DNA from: Sesamum alatum
Lineage: Eukaryota; Streptophyta; Magnoliopsida; Lamiales; Pedaliaceae
Reading direction: 5' to 3'
Assembly (NCBI GenBank): GCA_034509735.1
Contig: JACGWO010000011.1
Coordinates: 20,754,979 to 20,818,978, forward strand
Length of the DNA stretch: 64,000 bases
The translations under genes and the position numbers were made by a program. Position 1 is the first letter of the stretch. Each line of letters starts with the position of its first letter. Below the pieces are notes generated by a model. The model was given only the letters and a program-made list of their open reading frames with translations. It searched no databases and was not told the origin of the DNA. Positions 32,848 to 43,697 of this stretch are shown one piece after another.

Positions 32848-33521
32848 TAGGGGTGGCAATCCAATCCGAACCCGGCAAAACCCACCCTTAATGGGATGAG
32901 TCTGGGTCCAAAAAATTGAAGACAGGGCGGGTAGCAGGTCCTAAGAATTAGGACCCGGCTGGGTCTGGGGCGGGTCCCGGGTCCTTAAGGACCTGCCCTG
33001 GACCCGCCCCGTTTATATATATATATATATATATATATTCTTTTATTTTATTATGATAGAATAAACACTACCAAAATATTATATCATTTAATTTATTTAT
33101 TGTTAGGTACATGTTCAATAGTTGATGAATTGAAAATTTGTCCCAACAATACTTAACGATAAAAAAGACGAAGAAATTGTTACTAATGTATAATCAATAA
33201 TTCAATATGAATTGTTTGAGTTGTTCTATTATGAACAATTTTATTTATACTTGAAATTCTTTTTCGACTTGAATTTGAGTTAGATCATGAACAATTAATT
33301 TTATTCATAATTGATATATTAATTTTTTTAATTTGTAGAATAAATAAAAAATAAAAAAATTTAAAAAAATCGGGTCCACCAGGTTAGACCGCCCCGGCGG
33401 GTTTTGTATCGGGGCGGGTCCCCGATTAAAAAATAACCTGAGTGGGACGGGTCTCGAATCCTTCTTGAAATTGGCGGAGCAGGTCCCGGATCCACCCAAA
33501 TTCACCCTATTGCCACCCCTA
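32848..33521. mobile_element. hAT-type MITE
   Basis: The inverted ends TAGGGGTGGCAAT and ATTGCCACCCCTA are typical of plant hAT elements. A perfect 8-bp duplication ATTAGGAC is present at 32840-32847 and 33522-33529. GC-rich subterminal arms of GGGTC/GACCC words surround an AT-rich core with (TA)n. No transposase, 674 bp. Confidence 0.93.
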
Positions 33522-33529
33522 ATTAGGAC

Positions 33530-33893
33530 ATATAAAACCATTAATCCATGTGTATTGGGCATTTACTTTACTCCAATTGAGCCGGCGATTATCAACTCCA
33601 GCACTACTACCTCCTACTACACCCTGACTGTAATCTGTGTTAGTTAGCCAATATTAGTAGTATGTGGGTCCCACCACCATTCACCGCTAAGTTTCCCTTC
33701 TCCTTTTGCTCCCTGTAAAGGACAATAATTTTGACAAAATTGCCCTTTTATGAGCCATAAATTTCAACCATGGGCCTCTTTCTCTTTCCTCCATTCTCAT
33801 CTTTCTCAAAATCAATTGTAAGTTCTCTCTCATTTTCAGAAGAGAGGTTGATTTCATTCACATCTTTGTTGCCTCCTTTGCGTTTCATCAAAG
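33530..33893. other. Upstream part of the eS6-like sequence
   Basis: From about 33780 the sequence (CT-rich, then TTTCATTCACATC...CATCAAAG) could be 5' UTR of the eS6 pseudogene. Otherwise no gene. Confidence 0.4.
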
Positions 33894-34062
33894 ATGAAAA
33901 TTCAAGATAGATAATCCGACAACTAGTTGCAGAAAAAGCTGGAAATTGACGATGACCAGAAGCTCCATGTATTTTGGGACAAAAGGATCTCTCAAGAGGT
34001 CAGTGGAGATATTGAGCGAGGGGTCCAAGGTATGTGTTCAAGATTATGGAAGGTTGATCCAT
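33894..34062 (+). pseudogene. Ribosomal protein eS6 (RPS6) fragment
   Basis: One frame reads [20 protein letters not shown] then SQEVSGD, which is the N-terminal region of plant eS6. The upstream codons for the NPTT segment are present one base out of frame, and a downstream stretch recalls the eS6 KGYVFKIMGG region after another slip. Stops (TAA, TAG) occur in the start frame. Only about 55 codons remain and no intron interrupts them, so this is probably a truncated retropseudogene. Confidence 0.85.
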
Positions 34063-34577
34063 TTTTTATAAAATATTTTTGAGATGTTGGTTATGTTGGG
34101 GGAAAAAATTGTAAGTTCTCTCCATTCTCCTCCATCTCTTGCCAAAGCTACAGAACTGCAGCCTTCTACAACTGTGTAGCCATGGGACGAAGAGGGGTTA
34201 CGACCCCTAATGCAGATTTCTCCATTAGAAACGTTGCTGTAGAGGTGCTTTGTGGCAAGGGCGAGGGAGAATAGGGAGGAAAAGTGGCCTTTAAGGGTGA
34301 CTGGGCACTGGTGGTAGGTTGAGGCGCCGTCTCTAGTGGCGATGGGGTGTTCAGTTGTGGTGTTAGAGAAAGGAACATATGGAGACTTGATTGTGAATCT
34401 AGGGATGTTATTTGAGGGCAAAAACGTAAAGTGCCCTTGTAGTACAATATCGAATAGTAAACACACTACAACTTAATCAAAACTTATTATGCCTATTAAT
34501 GTTGGCAAAGTAAACAAATTGTTCAACTTATCTATACAAACTAATACAACAATTAATAGGAATTCTACTGCACATCA
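34063..34577. other. No supported gene
   Basis: Overlapping minus-strand frames of 93 and 140 residues exist, but they have no domain, no homology I recognise and no splice structure. Confidence 0.4.
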
Positions 34578-34586
34578 TATAATCTA

Positions 34587-34865
34587 GGGATATATACATT
34601 TACACCCCCTTGCCTATAGCATATTTACACAAATCACCGCTATCTTTTGCATAATTACAGAAATCATTTTTAATTGTAAAAAAAAAATAAGAATAGTTTA
34701 GATAATAACGTCAATACTTTTGAGGGGTGTAAGTGTCTAAAAGATAGGGGTGATTTACGTAAACGATGTTTACATTTCTAGTAGGTGTATGAATAATTAT
34801 TCAAAAGACAGGGATAATTTGTATAAAACAAACTATAAGTAAGGAAGTGTAAATGAAATCATCCC
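34587..34865. mobile_element. MITE with 9-bp duplication (MULE-type)
   Basis: The ends GGGATATATACATTTACACC and the reverse complement of the right end, GGGATGATTTCATTTACACT, are inverted copies. The perfect 9-bp duplication TATAATCTA lies at 34578-34586 and 34866-34874. 279 bp, no ORF. Confidence 0.85.
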
Positions 34866-34874
34866 TATAATCTA

Positions 34875-35261
34875 ATAAGGGAGGTAAACATGGCCTTGGT
34901 AAACTAGCCTATTATGCAGCTTTTTTCTCACAATGGGAATAGCTACTGCAATTGATATGCATACATGCTGCATTTTGGATACACTGTTGTGGATAGAATC
35001 CTCTTTAATTCACCTACATATAATCACAACAATTCAGCTCTGCACCGGGGAGATCATCGACGTCTAGATGAATTTTGGCAATTCCATCAACAGCATTTCA
35101 ACACCGGAAAATATACATTGAGCATAAAAATTTGGAACTAGCGGTTCCAACCGATTGCAAGATCCCTATGTTACATTTCATCTATCCGTTGATTGGTCAG
35201 TCAACTGCTACAGTAACCAGTGCTCGAGTTATGGGCTAAATTAGGAGTTATACAGAGACAC
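34875..35261. other. 3' UTR and downstream region of the SNF7 gene
   Basis: Lies directly after the stop codon of the minus-strand SNF7 gene and probably contains its 3' UTR (toward 35260). No other gene is seen. Confidence 0.5.
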
Positions 35262-38200
35262 TTAAAGTGCCATTTCTGCTTGAAGAGCAGCAAGTTCGTC
35301 TTCCTCCTGTGTCCGTTTCTGAGGAGTGGGGCGAGTAGGTACTCTGCCTGCTGGAACCTGCTCGGAAGCAGCAGGGGCGGTAGTTGCAGGCTGAAGAAGC
35401 TGGTCCTCCAACTCTGCACCTTCCAATTCTTCAAGCTCAGCCTCCAGTTCATCCTGCAGTGGCCAAGAAAAACATTTAGACAGATCAATGTGGAAAATAT
35501 GGATGCAAATAAAGTTTCAGGTGTACGAAAAAACAGACAGAAAGCAAGAACCTCATCAAAGTCGGCTGCTGCACCGATTGGTGTAGCCAGTGCTTCCTGT
35601 ATCTGCTTCATGTTCTCTGTTTGTTCATTTATCTCATCCATTGTCTTGTCTACATCGTCAATATTTCTGTGTAGAATAAGCCATTTGAAAGAGATTGAGT
35701 CAGGGATAAGTTGAGATTGAAAGTTTTAACACAAACAGTGCATAAATCAATAGATCAAGAGCCAGAGAGATTTTTAAGAACTGGAAATGCTTTTCGTCGT
35801 ATAAGCCATCTACTTACGTGGCTTTCTGCATTGCTTTCATTGCAGCTGCTCCACTTCTCAGCGCATCAACAGTTTCAGTAGTAGCTTTTGCACCTTCTAA
35901 CATTATCATCTGTGAGAACAAGCATTAAACATGACAAATCAAGAAGGAATCTATCAGAAGAAATTCGCTGGAAAAAGATAGGCCTTCATTCTACACATGC
36001 AAACATAAACATCAAGCTAACCTGGTCATGTATGCGCAGTTGAAAATTGGCAAGCTGCCCAATCTGTTCTTCATAGAGTCTTTTTCTCTTCAAACACTGT
36101 ATAGCCGCTGCACAACATGTTTTTCTAGCATCAGTCCAGCAATAATTCATATAAAACCTCATTACAATAAGTTAACGAACCAAGGAGGCGCCAAAATTAA
36201 AATGTGGGATCTTTTTAGTTAAAATAGCTACACGAAACTAATTTCCAGCCTGTGCTAAAATTAATCAAGTCCAATGATTTCCCAACCTCTGGGGTGTCTC
36301 ACTAGTCACAACACAACACAATAGATGGAGGCTATATGTAGAGCCATAAAATAAAATTTGGCTTAGCTATATACTAAATTACCCATTATTTGCTGTTGGC
36401 AAAATCAGTAAAAAGAAGGGAGCAGGCAGTTAAGCGATCCAACAGAAATGCTGAACTGCGAAGCTATAAACAGAAAGCTTATCGTACTCAACAAGTTTGT
36501 TTCGAAATATGCAACTAACAGCAAAGTTGTATACTCAAGTAAAAGTTGGTGCCCAGATCAACGAGCAGATTCAAAGATGGACCAAGGATTCCAGTGAGCT
36601 CAGCGGCAAGCGAAACTAGATGATGCTATAAACAGAAAGCTTATCGTACTCAACAAGTTTGTTTAGAAAAACGCAACTAACAGCAAAGTTGTCTGCACAA
36701 ATAAAAATTGGTGCCCAGATCAACGAGCAGATTCAAAAATGAAACAAGGATTTCAGTGTGCTCAGTGGCAAGCGAAACTAGATGAAGCTAAACCTCAGAG
36801 TAAAATGAAGTTTCACTCTGTGCCCATAGGTAAATGTAAAAAATAGCTATACCAACCAACCCTAAGGCAAAGATTACAGAAATGTGGACATATATTTGCA
36901 CACTTTGTAGCATAACATTTTCCAAAATAGCTAGAGATGGAAACAACATTTTTAAAAATGGAAAACACGGTAATGAAGGAAAACAGTCGTGGTATAATGT
37001 GGAGCAGAATGGTATAATGTGGAAAACACAGTAATGAAGGAAAACAGTCGTGGTATAATGTGGAGCAGAATGCCTGACTGACAATTACAATCATACCTCT
37101 CTTGTTCTTTGCTTTGGTATATTCTTTGGCCTTCTCAACTTCAGCAGATGCCTTCTTCTGAAGAACGCCTTCCTTCTTCTCAAGCATCTCAAGAGTCTAG
37201 ACTAGGGAAAGAATCAAATATTAAGACAGCTAGAACAATCAATGTTACCATCAAAACATTTAACTAAACTACAACAACACAGCTTTATTGTCAACACAAA
37301 AGGGCATAAAAAGGTACAGTCATCAGCTCCATCCATTCATAGCAATACACACCGTTCAAGAACAAAGTTAATTTGATAAATCTGTAAACATGAGCCATGC
37401 AACAAAGCTAATTTTCACCCTTTGAACTGCAGACATTAAAGAAACACAGAGTACTAAATAATGTCGTTTCACTACCTTCACACTTCTGATATTGTTCTCA
37501 GGTCGAATATTTGATTTTCCTGTTTCTCTTAGTGCACAAGCCTGGGGTAGTCTGCTCCCTCTCGATGCCATATATATTTGAACTTTTCTCTTGTTAAATC
37601 ATAGATGTCTAAACGGGAAAGAAGGGCATCTCCCATGTCCAAATTGACCATCTCCAACAGAAAATGATGAATTTAATGTGAAAGCTCAACAAAGCGTTAG
37701 TTGAGGAGAAGAGTGGGCTCTATCAGGACGTAGTGCATCCAACAAATGCTTAGATTGAGAAATACAATCTTGAATATATTCACCAGAGGACATGTTTCCA
37801 CAAGTTGCAATGAGGGGTGAAATAAATCCAAAGTCATTCGGCAATGAGACACATGAACTAAATCATATATAGGCCTCTTTCCTCTCAAAGAAATTTTCAG
37901 AAGACCAAAGTTCTTGGTCAATTCAAGCCACTATCATCTAAGGCAGATTCCTCTAAAACTACCTCCTACTGTAAAACTATCATCTAAGCAACCAGGCCCA
38001 GAAAAGCTACCTCCTACTGTAAAAGGGTCAAAATTAACTTCCCTTATCTAATCAGACACAATGATAAAGAGGTAAACACAAAACTAGGATTATGTCAGCA
38101 ACTTTCACAGTTCACGCAGAAAAAATCTAAATAACCGAATAAAAAAGAGTAATCCATACCCGTGAACGTATATAACACAAATCCATTAAATAAGAACATA

Positions 38201-38309
38201 CGACACAAAAAATATGCAAGAAATACAAACAATATACCTCGTTTAATTTGTCTAGGGTGGTGAGAGCATTTGCCTCTTGCTTAGGTTTTCCCAGAAGCCT
38301 AGCAATCAT
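35262..38309 (-). CDS. VPS32: SNF7/VPS32, ESCRT-III subunit
   Basis: Core ESCRT-III filament protein for multivesicular body sorting on endosomes (CHMP4 in animals). Six exons on the minus strand: 38238-38309, 37097-37196, 36022-36107, 35818-35909, 35552-35666 and 35262-35453. All introns are GT-AG, and the exons add to 657 bases, 218 residues. The protein starts MIARLLGKPKQEANALTTLD, with a basic N-terminal helical half (NKRAAIQCLKRKRL across the exon 2/3 joint), then IDDVDKTMDEINEQTENMKQ, an acidic hinge DELEAELEEL and a C-terminal amphipathic DELAALQAEMA. Length matches plant SNF7. An in-frame Met at 38357 exists, but family alignment favours 38309. No defect is seen. Intron 2 contains tandem duplications. 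Confidence 0.96.
36463..36787. repeat. 162-bp tandem duplication in SNF7 intron 2
   Basis: GCTATAAACAGAAAGCTTAT begins at 36463 and again at 36625; the two units differ at several bases and small indels. Entirely intronic. Confidence 0.88.
36959..37075. repeat. 61-bp tandem duplication in SNF7 intron 2
   Basis: TAATGAAGGAAAACAGTCGT occurs at 36971 and 37032, with the rest of the unit (GTATAATGTGGAGCAGAATG) also repeated almost exactly. Confidence 0.88.
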
Positions 38310-38940
38310 CTTTGCCTCAATCAGATGAAATTTCTTACTCAACCACGGTATTTTCACCTCTTCAATTATCCTAGTACAACCATTAGACTGTAATCAGTGA
38401 TTTGAACGAATGAGACTGATGAACGAAGACTAGCGCACTTGCTAATTTAGGGCAGTGAAAACGGACATTTTTTGAAGGGGGGAGGAAGAAAGAGAGGAAG
38501 GCGTGTTTGGTTTATCGTTACTTTTCTTTCTTTTTATAGAGATTTTTTGTTTACTTAAGCGCGTTGGTTAACTCAAATAGGACAAATTTTGAATATACTA
38601 ACGGAGCACGCCTACACGGTACACTGGATGTGGGAAAATTCTAGCTCAGCCCAATCAAATCAATCATATAGCAATTGTAATATACCTGTTATGTAGTTGG
38701 TCATTTTTTCTGAATTATACACCAATCACACGACAAGTGTATTGCACTTAACATATGATTGGTTCGAATTTAGTCGAGCGGGGTTTGAACTAGACTTTCC
38801 CCTGAATGTGTATGCAAAAATAGAGTTTAATGCAAGATATTGCAAATGAGCAAAAGACCTTCTATGAAAAAATAAATAGCAATTTATTTATCTATATTTT
38901 TTAAAATAAAGCAATTTATAAATTGCTTCATTTTAAAAAA
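38310..38940 (-). promoter_or_regulatory. 5' UTR/promoter region of SNF7
   Basis: Upstream of the minus-strand SNF7 start; purine-rich near 38475-38500 (plus strand), so CT-rich on the transcribed strand as in many plant 5' UTRs. No TATA box can be assigned with confidence. From about 38820 it merges into repeat-like AT-rich sequence. Confidence 0.4.
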
Positions 38941-39273
38941 GGAAAAAATGCAAGCAACTCCCATGTGATATTGCAAATGAACAAATTATCCCCATATAAA
39001 AAATAAAATAGAATTTACCTCCCTATAGTTTTTAAAATGAATTAATTTACCTCCCCATGTTTTTTAAAATTGAGCAATCCATTTCAAAGAATACAGGGAG
39101 GTAAATTGCTATTTCTTTTTCATAGGGGGTAATTTGCTCATTTGCAATATCACAAGGAGGTAAATTGCATTAAACCCTTTTAAAAAATACAGAGAGATGA
39201 ATTGTTATTTTATTTTTCATATGGGATAATTTACTCATTTGCAATATGATGAAGGATTGCTTGTATTTTTTCC
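38941..39273. mobile_element. MITE with inverted ends of about 55 bp
   Basis: The left end GGAAAAAATGCAAGCAACTC and following bases are mirrored by the right end (reverse complement GGAAAAAATACAAGCAATCC), continuing through ATATTGCAAATGA in both arms. Internal short inverted copies of GAGGTAAATT suggest a long hairpin. No clear target duplication. Confidence 0.65.
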
Positions 39274-39531
39274 TACAAAAATATATAAATAATTATTTTT
39301 TATTGATGGGTTGATTATCAATTTTTCATTTATGAAATAGTAGCTTCAAAACATACATATGGCAAAAGTTGATGTTTGTGTAAAGTTTGAGGGGTATTTT
39401 AATAAATTTATTTAAAAAATATTAGAATTATTATTATTATGATCCAAATTTTATTGAAGGTATGGGATAAATTAAAGGGTAAATTGAAATAGTTAAAAGT
39501 TGGTAAAGCATCAGGGTTGTTTTTATAATAA

Positions 39532-41018
39532 CTAGCAACCGTCGCGCTCGGGGTTTCAAGTGTAAACCAAGGAAACACAATAATTCTTCTAATTGTAAAG
39601 GAAGAAAATAAAAATGCATATTTTAAATTTAAGTACACATAATTTTCATGCCCATAAATTCTCTAACTTAATACAACTAATTTACACATGTAACCTCAAA
39701 TAAATAAAAAAAAAGAAAAAGAAAAGAATTTTTTTTTTTTTTTGGGTTTTGAGCAAAAAATTTGATTAGTGAAATTGAGTTATATTGTCTCCAAAAATGT
39801 TGTATTAATTTTCTGAAGACTTTCTTATTTTTTCTTTTTTAATTAATTCAACAAAGTTTTTAAACACATATTAACTTCATATGTGCTCTAATCCAGATTA
39901 AGCATATGAACACAAGAGATAATTGAAAATACTAATCAAGCACACTTAGATGGAGCAGGTGAAATCGTCATTCCACGTATGCTCCAACTAATTTTTTTAG
40001 GAGATATATTTGAATCAATATAATTCATGTGCTTCAAAGTTGATGGAATAAATAAATAAAAAAAAAAGTACTCGACCTTTTGCAATTGCCTAGACAAAAA
40101 GCTTATACGTTGTATTAAGTGTCCACACCAAGCATTAGTCAATCAAATATACAACCAATGGTCCATCCAAGTGCCAGAAAACGTATAAAGTGAAGTCTTT
40201 ATCCTTATTAAATTACTAATCAATTTGAAAAGGAAAAACAAATGAGATACAATGTAAAAGCAAATAAAAATAATTTTCTTTTACATACAAATCAACCTCC
40301 CTTTGTATAATTGTATAGACTTGCAAATTTCAAAGGAATCTTCAAACACACTTGCAAATTAGAACTTGGAATTTCATAAATAACAGAACACTAATTAGAA
40401 CTTAAAATATAAAACATTATTCTAATCCAATCCATTCTAATGTTGCCCAAATCACAAAACCGAACACATATACAAAATGAAAATTCAATAAGACAGAAGG
40501 TGATGGACACAAAACGAAATTCTTGGATTAAAAAAAGAGAAGAATGGACATAAAAAACTTCAGGAGAGAGACTGAAAACCAACCCAATAGCCAAACAATT
40601 TGTTTAATTTCATTTGCACTCACCTATAAAATGTTTGATTCCAATTTTTCGTAATAAGTTGCGTGAGATGGTTTTGGAATGGTTATGCACAAAGAGATAG
40701 GGAGGGGGGAAATGGTTTTTAGAACATGTGATTGTGGGGAAGGGGAAATTGAATTTTGGAGAGAGAGATAAAGAGAAAAGTTCGGAGATGTTTAACTTGT
40801 CAAATTAAAAGTTATTTTGTGTAGTTTCAAATTCTTGTATGAGAACTACTAAAATATGCTAACTTTTTATTTTAACCTCTACAAATTAATTAATTCATTT
40901 TGTTGAAATAAAGAGGTGAATTGAATTATGTAAAAACGAAAGGACATTTTTTATAAAATTACACAAATAACTTCCTTCTTAGACAGAAAAGAGACTTTGT
41001 TTTTATAATTAGTATAGA
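39532..41018 (-). mobile_element. Helitron candidate
   Basis: On the minus strand it begins TCTATACTAATTATAAAAAC at 41018 and ends CTAG at 39532, preceded by a short near-palindrome (CCGAGCGCGACGG) that could be the terminal hairpin. The flanks are A before TC and T after CTAG, so it sits in an AT dinucleotide with no duplication, as Helitrons do. 1,487 bp, no Rep/helicase ORF, so non-autonomous. Confidence 0.6.
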
Positions 41019-42394
41019 TAATAGTTAACCAAATTAAAATTTATAATTAGAATAAATAATATAAAAATAAACAAGAGAATTAGATGGAACCTTCAAGAAA
41101 GGTCTTCTAATTAGTAAATTCTATAGTTACTATTAATAAAGCCTCAATGTTTGGTGTCTTTTTAATGCTTTGACAAAATTACCCTATTTAAAAAGATAAT
41201 AATACAAAATTGGCTTCTTTTTTTTTTTTGTCCACTATCTTCTTTATTTGCTTAATTATATACGGAATATGTACAATGAAACTTTTAATGAATATTTTTG
41301 ACAGAAAAATTAATTTTTATATAAATAATAATTAATCAAATTAAAGTTCATAATCAGAATAAATAATTTAGAAATGAAGAAAAGGCTTATAGTTACTAAA
41401 ATCTATAGCTATCTATACTATTATTAATAAAGTAGCCATATTTTAATACATGTATTAACTATAATTATATTATTAATATTAACTGTGTATAACTATAGAT
41501 ATCTATGGATAATATAGTTATCTATACCATTGTTAATATACGGAACATGTATATTAATATTTTTATTATAATTTTTCTTATTTGTTCACGTGTTGCATGT
41601 GCATGGACTGTTTGTATTAATAAAGCCTCAATGTTTGGTGTGTCTTTTAATGCTTTGAAACAATTACCTCTAATTAAAAAGATAATACGGAATTAATTTT
41701 TTCTTTTTTTGTTTTTCTCTTTTTCTATTTTTTTTTTTTTTTTTGGCCCACAATCCTTTTTATTTGTTTAATTTTGGTAAACCTGATCTCTCATTTCACT
41801 TTCATTCTCTTCTTTCACTAATCTCTTCTTTTTTTCCTTCTCATTCAAGCCTCAAAAGGAGTTGAATCACACAAAAGATGGGACTAAGTACATAAACAAA
41901 TCTATACTAAACATAGATCCATAAAATAAAAATACTAAACCTTTTTAACTAAACGAACATAAAATGAAGAAAATAAGTGAAGTTCAGATAAAAAGAAGTT
42001 GCGCAAATGAGGATGAAAAAGGTAATCCAAGCAAAAACAGAGATAATGGATTCGATAGAGTGCATATGTATACGATTGTTATAAATCAACTAAATCACAA
42101 TACGTTTACATATAAAAAAAAAAAAAAAAGCTATAATGAATTAAGAGGCAGTACAAAATATCACCCTAATAACGGACATTAAGGAGAAAATCAAAGAAGA
42201 TAAAGATCTTTTCACACCTGGAACCCAACGAACTTTTCAAAGAACTCAAAAAAAACCAGCTTTAACCATACTTTTGTTGATCAACTCGCACTCAACTGAA
42301 AGTTTATCAAATTATAAGCATTTTCTCTATTTTTCTCAAAAATGTGCATATATTGAACATAACATCAGGCACCTGAAGTTAAAAATTATGACTA
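41019..42394. other. AT-rich DNA with Helitron-like 5' end copies
   Basis: Phrases similar to Helitron 5' ends occur at about 41106 and 41409 (TCTATACTATTATTAATAAA). AAAGCCTCAATGTTTGGTGT appears near 41140 and again near 41621. These look like truncated or nested copies; no gene. Confidence 0.45.
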
Positions 42395-43697
42395 CTAGTG
42401 ATAGCCAGCTATTACTCCGTTGTATTTGGCAACTCACGTTTGGTTAATATCACCATGTCTTAAACATTTACTCTCAACTGCATGCCAAAAAATCATCTGT
42501 TCAGTGGCGCATGTCTTAAACATTTACTCTCAACTGCATGCCAAAAAATCATCCATCCAATACGCCATTGAACATAGAATATCAACATTCTTTACAGTCA
42601 TATATATGCCATCAACATAATTCTCTTGCAATTTGTTTAACTAATAGTAAATTAAGTCTAACACAAATTCTCGTTAGAATTAATATAAACCATACAGGAG
42701 AAAAGTGGGCACAATTAAAACCATTCAAACAGCAAGTAAACAAGAGTAATAATTGGTTATCACTAACCTCATTAGTCTAGATTTTAAATGCCAAAAAGCA
42801 TAAAGCCGAAGTCTAAGCAATAATTTTAGCAGTCAAACAGTGAGATATATTTAAACATTTTATCCCATTTTCAATGTGGTGTTATGATTTTTCTTTTCAA
42901 TTAATCACTGAATATAGAGATGTACCGGGAAAATAATGGGATTCAGATTTCTACATAACCAATCATGATTTAGTCCTCTTGCGACTTGCATTATTGCATT
43001 TTTGAAAATTAAGTACGATTAAGGTACTGAGTCAATTAAAAGGAAAGGGAAAACAGCAATTATAGAATAACAACAAAGAACCTGATGTGAGTTTGTTTCA
43101 TGATCAACAATGTATAGCAAAATACAAAAGGAAATTTGGGAAAATAAACACTAAAAATAACTCCAGTATTTTAATGAAAAAGGAAACAAACCTGCTGATG
43201 CTCTCCCCTTCTTCCTCGTTCTACCAAGTGCACTCAATTGGAGAAAAAAATAGAACTTTCTTTAGCACAAACTTGAAAAGGAAAATTAGAACTACAATAT
43301 AATGAGGTTAATGATTATTTTGTTTTCCTAATAAATTTGGGTTGGGTTTCTGAAAGAGAGGAGGAAGCAAGGAGGGTCTTAGGACGTGGTTTGTGTTTGT
43401 GTGTGTGTGTGATGTGATGGAGAAGGAAAAAACGTGTGACGGGGGAAAAGAAAATTGATGTGAAAGACCTTTTTTCATTTAACTTAATAAAAGGTATTTT
43501 TGGTAATTTAATAACTTGATATGACAACTGTCATAAATAATGTAAATTATCATTTTTGCCCTCTATAAATTCATTAATCCACTTTGCAGAAATAAGTTGA
43601 TAAAGAATTATTGAAAAATAAAGGGCAAAGCTTGTAAAAACCACAAAGAAACTCACTCTATGCATAAAATGGTGTTTCTTTTTATAATTAGTGTAGA
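42395..43697 (-). mobile_element. Second Helitron candidate (weak)
   Basis: The minus strand starts TCTACACTAATTATAAAAAG at 43697 (A before it) and may end CTAG at 42395 (T after it), preceded by a 5-bp stem ATAGC/GCTAT. The interior is AT-rich with no ORF. The 3' end is a guess among several CTAG sites. Confidence 0.3.
42454..42553. repeat. Tandem duplication of 44 bp, period 56
   Basis: ATGTCTTAAACATTTACTCT and the following bases to AAAAAATCATC occur at about 42454 and 42510, separated by a 12-bp spacer. The short ORFs here simply repeat this unit. Confidence 0.85.

Noticed and set aside
34044..34466. 140-residue minus-strand ORF
   Set aside because: No recognised domain; an overlapping second frame is equally open and there is no gene structure.
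36788..37187. ORFs of 98 and 124 residues inside the SNF7 gene
   Set aside because: They are exon 2 read on into the intron 2 tandem repeats, or a shifted frame of it.
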